Below are positions 1-14,500 of a DNA stretch of 64,000 nucleotides, one piece after another; position 1 is the stretch's first letter; each line of letters begins with the position of its first letter. Made by a program: the position numbers and the translations under genes. Where the stretch lies: positions 1,783,819 through 1,847,818 of the forward strand of contig NMRA01000015.1 in the NCBI GenBank assembly GCA_002633005.1, in the 5' to 3' direction. The notes under the pieces were generated by a model. That model ran no database searches, was not told where the DNA came from, and saw only the letters and a program-made list of their open reading frames with translations. This DNA comes from Phoronis australis. Its lineage: Eukaryota > Phoronida > Phoronidae.

Positions 1-224
1 AGTTACAGGGAGTGACAATGAACTATACCAACAATGACAACCTGTGGTGTGTCAGTTGCCTATTGAGATTGGGCTTGCACCAACTGATATGTAAAGCCTC
101 ACGAATTTTAAGCTCCTTTGTTGTTACTGCCTGGTCTATTATTGCAAAGTCATTGAAAGAGCACTGCTGATAACAATGATTGGAGCTCTGCAGGTGAATA
201 TTTACATGTGAATTACTGTCAGAA

Positions 225-286
225 TTTAGATGTTCCTTGGTCCTGGTTTTCAAATGGCGGAAAACCAGGACCAAGGAACATCTAAA
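225..286. repeat. Perfect inverted repeat (27-bp arms, 8-nt loop)
   Basis: Positions 225-251 are the exact reverse complement of 260-286, leaving an 8-base loop at 252-259. A transcript from either strand would fold into an uninterrupted 27-bp stem. No gene is evident here. The perfect arms point to a very recent inversion or duplication, a fold-back element, or a sequencing or assembly palindrome. Confidence 0.95.
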
Positions 287-398
287 GCTTCCGGCGTACA
301 GAGCGCCTATAGCCTCTGCATCGCCTCTGCTTCGGGCCAACAGAGGCGATGGTCATTGCCTACTGACTCCTATAGGCGCTCCATAAGCCGGAAGCTTT
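284..398. repeat. Second imperfect hairpin abutting the first
   Basis: Three matched blocks pair in nested order: 284-295 with 387-398 (AAAGCTTCCGGC and its complement), 301-312 with about 371-381 (GAGCGCCTATAG), and 320-329 with 341-350 (ATCGCCTCTG). The loop is about 330-340. The outer arm overlaps the right arm of the perfect hairpin at 225-286, so the two structures would compete or stack. Confidence 0.8.
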
Positions 399-432
399 TC
401 GGCGAATAATGCCTCGCACCGACTAAAACATC

Positions 433-1133
433 AAAGTCACGTTGTTATAAATACCTTTTGCGCATAGAGGAACACCTTAGGAGGTTGTCGGTGTGTTTAA
501 TTCCTTCCAACTCGAACAAATACTCCTGTTATGAAACTTTTTCTTCGAGCATTCCCTATTTCAGTTCCCAAAATTGTGAAATCAACTTTTTCATTTTTTT
601 AACCAGGCCGAAGGTCAGAAGTTGCAGTCCTGCCGGCGAACTTTGAAAGCTGAAGTTCCCGCCCTTTGCGTATGTGCTGCCGGGAACCAGTCGTGCATTT
701 GCCGTGTTGTTAAACATTAAAATGTCAAATATGTACAGAAAGACTATAAAATGCCATATCAACAACATTTATTTTATCAAAGACAAACAATAATTCATTG
801 AAATACAATCAGTTTCAAGTAACTCCAATTAAAGACAAGTATAGTGGTGGCATTTTGGAAACGAACATTTCACTGACAAGACCGCAATGGCTCACCGTTG
901 GCCTATTTAAAGATTGAGGTCATGAATTCACATCACCTAGCGAGCGCGGTAAAAATTGGAGCGTGCGCAGTATAAAAATGGTGAGTTCACGATTTTGGGA
1001 AATGAACGAGTGACTGCTCAAACCAAAAGTTCGATAACGGAAGTATTTGTTCGAGTTGGAAGGAATTAAACGCACCGGCAACCTCCTAAGGTGCCCCTCT
1101 TTACGCTAAAGGTTTTTATAACAACGTGACTTT
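433..1133. repeat. Large fold-back repeat, arms about 155 bp
   Basis: The stretch from 433 to about 590 matches the reverse complement of about 977-1133 at high but imperfect identity. Anchors include AAAGTCACGTTGTTATAA, CACCTTAGGAGGTTG and TTTAATTCCTTCCAACTCG. About 390 bp separate the arms. A short direct repeat (ATGCCTCGCACCGACTAAAA-type, about 409 and 1134) flanks the outer edge of each arm. No transposase-like frame is visible inside. It could be a fold-back transposon or an inverted duplication. Confidence 0.75.
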
Positions 1134-1500
1134 CATGCCTCACCCTGATTAAAACAACAAAGTCACGTCATCAAGTAGCCTTGGTACAAATCTGTGTAAT
1201 AAATATACAGCTTTGCACCGATGTGGGTAAAACAGTGGTAAGATGAAATCTTACACAAAATTATTGTCATTAAAAACTACAGTCTTCCTTGAGTAAACTA
1301 GATTATTTAATGGAGTTGGAAAAAATGGCGTTCTGCTGTTAAAGTTGTGGAGCGATCTTCTGCGTCTGCTTTCGGCGCCATGAAATATATCGTCACCTAT
1401 TGGCCATTTTTTTCACTGATTCTTCAATCAACTGTTGTTCTTTCACGAGGTTGAAAAATCGAATTTCAGAACAAATTTTGCTGCTGCCAAGCTATCATCA

Positions 1501-1667
1501 TCTCCCGAGAGGTGTTGCAAAAATTTAGGAAATGGCGCCTGCGCATGACACGAGCGTACTGTTTTCAAAACGACGGCATGCTTTTCATTGTTTGAAAAGG
1601 CGGAGAGTTACGCAAGAAAATGATGTTTATTGCATTGTTTTTCAATTAAACGTCTGTAACGGGCAAG
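1501..1667 (+). promoter_or_regulatory. Candidate promoter and non-coding first exon of the SLC35E2-like gene
   Basis: A TCTCCCGAGA element (1501-1510, one base from the TCTCGCGAGA core-promoter motif), AAATGGCGCC and TGCGCATGA (NRF1 half-site-like) lie within about 50 bp, typical of TATA-less housekeeping promoters. A strong 5' splice site, AAG|gtgagt, follows at 1667/1668 and could join the acceptor TTTTCAG at 2871-2877. If transcription starts upstream of the ATG at 1532, that ATG would read through the splice in frame and stop at the TAG at 2919. Inference from motifs only. Confidence 0.4.
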
Positions 1668-1892
1668 GTGAGTGTCGCTTGATTCCCAGATTTTGCATGC
1701 ACCCATCCGGTCTTTAGCTTTTAATACATGTTGATACAAGTTTCACAGCGTGGTGACGAGCAGAACTACCCTGGTTGTGTGCAATTTCGTGATCTACTAA
1801 AGAAATACACACAGTGGTACCTAGCTATATTTTGACGACAGTCTTCATACACCTAGCTGGCTGGCTAGTCAACAGGGTACATTTTGCATTTT

Positions 1893-2030
1893 ACACATAG
1901 AGGGATACCAGGCTTAGGACTAGGTCAGGTCGTCTGTGTTTTTAATTCCTTCCAACTCCAGCAGTTGCCCAAATCGACAACTGGGCATTTTTACACTGCG
2001 CACGCTCCTGTTTTTATACTTCGTTTAACA
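1893..2030. repeat. Third diverged copy of the 433-590 arm
   Basis: About 1893-1965 repeats the CATAGAGG and TTTAATTCCTTCCAACTC landmarks of the left arm in the same orientation. About 1990-2020 carries ACTGCGCACGCTCC, which is also found reverse-complemented at about 955-972. It is diverged from both arms, so this is an older or rearranged member of the same small family, located in the putative first intron of the transporter gene. Confidence 0.6.
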
Positions 2031-2912
2031 AAGACGAAGTGAAACCAAATCCTATAACTTGGTATGAACTGTGTGCATCTTTTTGGAAGAAGAAGAGTTG
2101 ATCGAAGATTCGGCGAAAAAAGAAATTGGCCTATAGTTGACACTCTATTTCATGGCATTCAAAGCCAATGCATCTTATGGCTCCTCAAATTTAGCAGCAA
2201 AATAATGGTAGAATGGCAATATTTTTAATGCAGTTAACTAATTTATTTACTAAAGGAAGAATGTTACGACACTAATTTCGTGTCTGATTTTATCTGGCCA
2301 GTTATTAACGCACATCGCTAGTTCAATTATTAGATTATTTGAGCTTATCTCTAGTATACACCATAAACAGTCTGTAAGTAAAGAAGGAATTTATACTCCA
2401 AATACACTGTAGTAAACAACTACAAATTTGAGAAAGCTAACCGATCTTAAGTCTTTAAGAGCAAAACATTCCCGTGTACAATGTTAGAGATACCAGTACT
2501 GTCAAGTATTTACACTCTAGTGCATGATCTAAATGTATCGTGTTCATTTTTATACCTGTACAAATTACGCTTGACAGAGCAGTAAAGCACAATCTTTTAT
2601 ATGTAAATAAGTGGATAATTATGTAATTCGTGACTAAGGACAAGTTCACTACTAATTCAGGCTAATAGTTGCTCATTAACAGGTAGGGAAAGGTAGCTAG
2701 TGGCCACAGTGACTAAGTTGTTGTTTCTTGGACATGTGCTTGTTTCACTGTGGTCACTTTTTACCTATAACATGGTCAGGCTCACCTGTCTAATTTCAAG
2801 TTGTGGTCAATTGTTTCTGACATGATGTGATCAGTAATTTGAATGTGATTAACTGACATTTTCTTCCATGTTTTCAGGTCGGTATTGCAAAACGTATAAC
2901 GTGGTGAATACA

Positions 2913-2921
2913 ATGCGGTAG
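2913..2921 (+). promoter_or_regulatory. Minimal upstream ORF ATG-CGG-TAG
   Basis: The 5' part of the exon starting at 2878 contains an ATG at 2913 followed by one codon and a stop. It is in frame with, and 63 bases upstream of, the main ATG at 2985. There are no other ATGs in this leader exon. The TAG also proves that the main frame cannot begin further upstream in this exon. Confidence 0.7.
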
Positions 2922-2984
2922 GAAAAAGTCGACTCGTTGCTTCTTTCATACTCCATTCCATCAAGGTCTGTCTTGGCCTATTCA

Positions 2985-7021
<4,037 letters not shown>

Positions 7022-10000
7022 CAACGTGTACCTCTAGGACTGACTGGGAAGGGTCATGTATTTAGTAATATGCTCACTGCCATGACCAAAACTATTGTCT
7101 CTCAGAAATCTATTCAGTCAGCTATTTGTTTGAGCTGGCTAAGTGGACTGGGCTATTCGGGGTTCTCCAAAGGCTGTTTTAAGAGGTTGCTGCACCGTCT
7201 TTTAATTTCAGATTTTAACTATGCACCCTAATTGAATTCTCCGACATCTTTTAATTTGTACACCCGGCAAACGTTTAGTATCCTTATTTTCAGTCCTCTT
7301 TGGACAATCAGTGCTTAAAACCTCTATCTTTACAGCGTCAAGTTCATGATAAAAATAAAACCTATTTTGCTCTTCAGGGTAAACTCAGATTTCTGAAATG
7401 CAGGAAACTAGGTCTAAGTTCATTGGAAAGTTGGACCAAAACCCGCAGTGTAAAGAGATGAACCCTTTGGTAGATTGTGCATGTATAATGCTGTCCACCA
7501 GCATGGTTTCAGTGTCATTTAATTTTGAGGAGTGGAGAACCCTGCTATTTTTCTTGGTCATGACAGGGTAATAAACAATATGTTTTACCTAAAACTGCAG
7601 ATTCAGTTATAAGCATCGAATATCACTACCCACCTCTTGATGGTTGGTAAATGGAGGGTAATATTGGTTCTGTAATGTTTATTTGGTCTGCTATGAACAC
7701 AGCACTGTGAATTGTTGCTTTGTGAGGCTTAGTAATGGTTTCAGTTTGATTTTGTGGAAATGAGGTTTCTAATACACAAGTTTGCTGTGTGTCTTCTGGA
7801 GCTTTCCAAAGGAATGTCTTGAGTGTTGTAGACAGGGTTAACAAAGAAGACACGGGTCTCTTGTTGAGTGCAAAAAGTTGGGACAATTACTCTGTGCATA
7901 TGTCTACTTTGATCCATCACCCATTGCTCCCCCTGTTGATAGGAATCCTGACTAGTTAGTGTTGATTTAAAGAAATAAGTGGTCATTTGTTGGGGTTGTT
8001 TTTGACAGTGAAGTGGTGTTTATGGACATTTTAGCTCCATTTTGAGAAACAATAAGTCAGGAAAACTAGCAAATGCTTGACTGTCATATTTGCTTTTTAT
8101 GCACCCATGTTGCCATCATTTTATTTTTTATGTTTGATTCTGTATTGTCAAAGTTTCTTGAATGAAGTTTCATGAAATTTGGCTAATCGGTTGCTATAAG
8201 GCAGACAGTAAGACCTTCCCATTTTTGGATGGGTTCGACATATTCTGCACCACTTAGTGGCCATTTCGATACCAGTAAACTCCCTGAGAAGCATACTGTT
8301 TGCTGTACAGTCATGCGTGCATTTCTACGCTTTGCATTGATCTTGTATATTTAACTATCAATATGAGCTGTGGTTTATATGTAACCCTATCTGAGGAACC
8401 AAATGAAATGTGTGTTCTTCAGCTGTCTATTCCTTTTCAAATCTATGTGTATTTTATTTGTACTAAACGAACCCAGGAAACACGTAACTTATTTTTTGCC
8501 ATTTTCTGTAATTACTGATTCATTTTTGTGCCTCAAGTTTCAAAGTTAACAATTGTAATTTTCAATGCCTCTACTTATAACGTTTGATTGGCTTCCATTG
8601 TAAAATCAATTTCATCACTCCTCTTATATTTCTTTGAGTGCACAATGAGTGAAGGTCCATAACACCTGTTTGTGTCATTGACTATTCAGTAGTATTTTTG
8701 AGTTGAACACAATTCCAATTGGACCATATTGGTTTCCTTTGTTGTTGCTGGCTTTTAAGACATCACTAAACCTTTTAAGTTTAATCATTCTGCTGTGTTA
8801 TGCGCTTACTTTGTGTATTGGCTATTTTGAGTTGACTGAATTAATAATGTGATAAAATAACGATCAAATTATTTATAATCTTCTATCGAATCTCCGTAAT
8901 GAATTACCTCTGCTTAACAGATTTGCACGGATGTCAGAGAAAAATCAAAATTTGCCCATGCCTGCCGTCTCATTTAAAATGGTACTAGCTGCTGTATGTT
9001 AAATTACATCACCAGTTTTAGACATGGTGCCTGTTTCTTTGAAATTATTATTTGGTAGTCTGTGAGTCAGATAGCCAGCAATGTCACATTCTCACTGTAA
9101 GTATTGATCACGGAATGTTCCAATACTGGTAGTTCACAAAAACATCTAGGAATTCAGGTAAATTAGAATGTGGTGAATGGTTAGAACACTGCATCTAGAC
9201 ATTTGTTTTCTTCAATCAAGATTGTGTTTGTGCAGACCGACCTGGCAAGCAATGGAGCTATTACGTACCGATACTTGTATTTTAATAGGTTTTCAAGAAT
9301 TGTACTTCATAGAGTTGGGAGTTAATAGCCAGTATTTTTGGCAAGTTAGAACAGTTCCGAACTAATTGTTAAGTTTGAACTGAACATACTTTTTGGATCT
9401 CCAAAATCACGCGGTCTCTGTTTAATTCAGAGATCAGAGTGGCGAAATGTAGAATCTCACATGCAATGTGCAAACTTGTTGGGTTTATAAGTTCTGTAGT
9501 GTGCAGCTGTGGGCAGCTTTGGGCTTCGGTATTTGTCTTGATGATGTAGTCTGCCATTCAAATGAACTTGTGTGAACAGGGTTCACCATACAAGTCTAGG
9601 GCATGATGGGTCTGTACATTGTATTTTGTTGTGTAGGTTTCTGCAATATCTAGTTAACGGGCATATTAAGTACGGTAAAATTACCAATTTCGAACATAAA
9701 TAATATATGCGAAAATTGCCCTTTTTCATTTTTCGAGGTCGTCTTACGTTGTTGTAAGAGCCCAGAAGCTTTCTGCGATGGTAGATGATGAACAAAACAT
9801 GAACATGGCAAAGCCTTAATTTGGTGCAATATATCCTTTGTAAAAAATTGCAAAAATAAAATTTCATCTGTCAGCCATATTGTGTCCGAAATTGGTATAA
9901 AGGTTTTACCGTATTGTGATACTTAACACCTTAAGATTGAAACTGTTGAGCAGTTTGTAAAAGTTATTTTGTAATAACTATTTATTGACTGTTTAAATAT

Positions 10001-11557
10001 AGAATTATTTTGTTACAAAATGCGGATATACAATGAATTAAATGATTTAAGGATTTCCAGTTTTGTTTTGAAAATCTTAATCCAGTCTTGCATGTCATTC
10101 AATAAAACATCAATTTAATAAAAATGTGACGTCACTAAAAACGCCACCAGAAAGTTTGCTTGAAAATGGATACATACTACCTTTAGCATTATTAAGTATT
10201 AACAACTGAACATTTTCTTAATGTAACCATACCACATACCTGCCTATAATAATCTCAGATACAAGTGCAGGACATGTGAAGCCTATCCAGTAAATGGCAA
10301 GTAGTACCAGACAAAAAAATTACACTAAGTTATAGGTGAGGCAGTGTCTACATGCATGTGTAATACACTTAGTTATGCAAGAAGACCTTGTACTTCTCAT
10401 TGGAAGACAAACACTGGGCTGAAAAAGTGTTTACAACTTAAACATTCAACATCTTGAAGATTTCCTTCACGACAAAAATTGCAACAAAATCATTTCAGAA
10501 ATTACTTCAAGTGTACATAGTTATACAATTTCAGTTTTGTCTACTTGTTAAAGGTTTACTCCAAAGAATACGAGGCCAACAAGTACAAATTGGGAAGCTG
10601 GAGGTGACTATACCACATATTTTCGAGTGGAGCTCCAGACAAGAAAATGATCATTGTGACCTATTATGAGGGACAGTTGTTTTGATCAATAATGGGCTGC
10701 TGAGTGATAATGAATAGGTGTGTTTAAAAAGCAGCTTTCAGAAACAGTCCAACCATTTCATTATTTTAGGTTATAAAAAACACTGACATCGCTAAGATGA
10801 CACAAATAGAAAAGCTAAACTTGAGAAAAAACCCTGTCAAGATAATTGAATCTACTGCAACGTCTATGTGGATGAATAATGAACAATGTCTGCACCTTTG
10901 GCATTCACTACACTTGCACAACATGGTACACACAACCTTTTCAGTTACATTCAACAGTTATCTACATTTGTCAGACATAAGTAATCGAATGCAGAATTGC
11001 AAATAAGAGCTGTGCTTATAAATTTCAATTCCTAATCTGCACAACACATTATGTAAAGAACTGTGTCGTTTGTTTGAGACCGATGTTGGCCTATAGTTAC
11101 ACATTGCATACTGCTGAGGCCATGATACTGTCAGTGAGTATGTGAGAAGCAGTTTTATGCCAATCCGCATCATAAAAAAGAAAATTCAATGTATGAAAAC
11201 TCCTGGAGTATACCTTTAAGAACATGTTTGGAATGTGATGTCACTCTTCAGCCCAGCTTTTAACACGACAAGAGGTGACATTAATAAAAATGTACATGTA
11301 ATTAAAACAGTGATAAGCAGCAATAATAAACATGATCAAAATAAAAGAAGTATAGAATCAATGCCGCAGACAGGTGGCGCTGAAGCCACAGTTTACTCTC
11401 CAGTTAAATTATCCCTAACCGTTGAACAGTCACACTTTAATGCAGTAGTATCATTTAGCCAGGAAGAGTCCACTTTTCACTGCTGCAGCTCCAAAAGTAA
11501 GCCGGGATCAGTACACTAATTTTTATGGCAGCTAGGCGCACACCTAGGCATAGTTCA
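7022..11557. other. 3' UTRs and convergent intergenic space
   Basis: No coding region was recognised between the SLC35E2 stop (7021) and the cortactin stop (11558, opposite strand). AATAAA hexamers at 7354-7359 and 7570-7575 are candidate polyadenylation signals for SLC35E2. For cortactin (read leftwards), TTTAAT at 11436-11441 and TTTATT at 9981-9986 are the nearest complement-strand candidates, and neither is decisive. A short TIR element sits at 9671-9914. The rest is AT-rich unique-looking sequence. Confidence 0.6.
9671..9914. mobile_element. MITE-like element, TIR TACGGTAAAA...ACCAATTTCG
   Basis: The left end reads TACGGTAAAATTACCAATTT. The right end is its imperfect inverse (AAATTGGTATAAAGGTTTTA then CCGTA). 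The 244-bp interior is AT-rich with no coding capacity. Related end sequences recur at about 12940-12960, 22380-22440, 47450-47550, 48250-48310 and 58690-58745 (AAATTGGTGAGATTTT-type motif), which marks a dispersed non-autonomous family. Confidence 0.65.
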
Positions 11558-14500
11558 CTATTGCAATTCAACGTAGTTAGCTGGGAAGAGTCCAGTCCGG
11601 CCTCGACAACAACCACGCCACCAGCCTTCATCGATCTGAAACAGATAGCATCGTTCAGCACAGTGCTCTCTCGATCAAAAGCTGTCAATCATTTGTTGAG
11701 GAGTTAACTTTGTTCCCCTATTTTGGTTGGTATGAAATCATAACAAGACTGATGACCATCAGTTTGATCATCATTCAAAGCATTATTCAAGGAAAACCTC
11801 TTTTGGCCATTTATCATTGCTCAGCGATAAAAAACTTTGTGAATTATCATAATCGATGATGAATTATATTATATTGACAATTACAAATTCTAAGAAATGG
11901 TTGATATGAAATCATAAAAAAATATTTAATATAAAATTATGATCAATCCTATTTGCCTGTGATACCAAAGTTCAAGTTGGTTCTGAACATCACACGGCAA
12001 AATGTGCCACAAACTTTGAGTACTGCACAGAACAGTGTCAACAAAAAAATCTTGAAATGCAAAATTTCAAATTATCAACTATTTCATATTCGTTAACAAA
12101 ACAACACAATCTTATTTTATATATCCTAGCGCGATAACTAGGGAACAAAAACAAGTGCTTCTGATAACGGGAACTGAATGCATCATCACAAGCTGCAAGG
12201 ATTTTGTGTATCTGAGGGAGGCGTGTGTACCCCTTACTTTGCTCCTGTCACAATGTTGCGCCATTGTCACAAATTAAACTCTGGCACTAAGCAAGGTGGT
12301 GATTATCTGTTCAAGGTCAAGATTAAATTTTTAGAAACGAATTGAATAGCCTCCACATGACTCATGTTTCACACGTGTTGGTACCCAGAACAATAAAGAC
12401 CACGATTTTGAAGGAAAGTAACCGAATATTTTACTGTCAAGCAAAATAGGCAGAGACAAAATTGACGTTTGTAGAGTCCAATGTATTCAAACAAGCAGAG
12501 GATGAACTTCAAATGAGGTGGCCATGTCATTCGAATATTCCAATCACTTTCCACTAATTCTATAACTATTCCAGGATAACTCAAACCCTCTTCATGGGCG
12601 GCGCAGCACTGAAAAAAGTGGGGAGGCTAAAGCCCCCTCAGCCCTCCCCCTGTGGTGCACAGCTTATAGACCATGTGCGGCGTAGCAATGAAAAAAGTGG
12701 TGCCATTGTTTTAATTACTAATTGAATGAAAAATGATTAGTGTATACAATTCATTTTACTTTGTCAGATAATAAGTGAAATAACAACTTAGAGCATGGTA
12801 ATATCTTACCAATTAAGGGCACAAAATGGCCGACAAGTGAAATTTCATTCATATCTTGAAGTTCATGGACATACACATCAATGTTAGAAGCCTTTAAAAA
12901 ACAAAAAAGAGCCATTATGGCATCATTTTTGTCCGAAATTGGTGAGATTTTGCCATAAGCAGATCTACACATGGTTGTGTACGCAGATGGCAAATGATGA
13001 ATACTTACTTTCTCAATATTTGTAATAATTTCTTCTGGGTCAAAGGTTATTTCATCCTCATCAGCTAAAAAAAGCAAAGGCAGTTTACAAGTGACAATAC
13101 ATTAATCTCTGATCTATAGCATTCAAACAAGGCCAATCAAAACATAAAAGAGCTATGTATAAGAAAAAGATGACAAATAATCACTAAATATTCAGTCATG
13201 TCATCCCATATTTCAATATGTGCAAACATTTTCCTATGATACAGAACTGACATATTCATTATTCCTTTCCTTTGACAACATAAAATAATACAGCAAAGTA
13301 TTCCTCAAGAACAAAGTAGCTCTGTAGAATTCCAGAATGTTCCAAATGAATGTAGCCCATACTTGGCATGACAGATCCCATCAAGCCTAGTTTCCATACA
13401 AACATGATTGCCATGGCCAATAAACAATAAATAAACAATTCGAGTTAAGTTAATTGCTAACCTTTGTAGAAATGAAGTTCAAAACACAAAATCCTCAGGG
13501 CTTGAGGTTTTGAATAAATTCAAATGAGTTAAATACGATATCTTTCACCAAAATGACAGTTACAAGATTCAAAATGATTGGGTGACATCTTACTGAAGCT
13601 GACAACTCCCTTAAGGTCATGTGGGACATTATTGACAGGTGTGCGTACCTAGCCAATTATTTAAATATTTTAACACTGACAGTAAATTAAAGTATTTATT
13701 ACCTGAAAACAGAAGACACATAGAATTTGATTTTTTTTTTGACTTTTTACCATTATGTTATTAATTGGGTCACGTGACCAGGTCTCTTTTTACTAATATT
13801 TAGCAACAAAAGAGGGAATATTGATAGCAAAACAACACTTCAATTTTTATTTGATGGAAATGTTAGGTGAGATCTCACCTTTAATTTTTTCCATGAAAAT
13901 CATAAGTCACCTTTCTTGATAGCCTCTGATACAAAAGTCATATTTTAAAAACAATTCGTAATAGAATTCTGGATAACTGTGCACAAAGCAGAGTATCTGA
14001 AAGTTTCATATCAATCCAATCAGCCGTTTCTGAGATATGACGTTCCAAAGATTGCCAAATATGGAATTTTTCTAGGGTCCCCCACAACCTTAAGCCCGTG
14101 CATAAGTTGGATCAACTCACCAGCTTGGTAGTCATAAAGAGCTACTGCAGTTAATTCTCCAGTGGTACGGGTTGGCAAGTCAGGAGGTGCCTCGTATAAA
14201 TTTTCGTCGTCCTCCTCCTCTGGAGCCTGATAGATATCATCATCTTCAGGTATTGGAGGAGGACCATTATCCTGAATTCAATCATGTATTCATGAGTTAA
14301 TAACAAACATGTGTTCTGCTAACAGTTACAACACCACTGTTCAACACCATCATTTACCTACAACGCTCCATTTATCATAATTTATTATACAGATCTCCAT
14401 TTTTCATTTGTTACATTCTCCTACAACCTCTCTAAACACACCACACATTACAATACATGATCAATCACACTTCCTCTGTTATTATTTTTGTTGTTTCTGT

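Noticed and set aside
2937-2984. Earlier non-ATG start (TTG) for the SLC35E2-like protein
   Set aside because: Non-ATG starts are rare in animals, and an in-frame ATG follows at 2985 with sequence leading straight into the conserved region.
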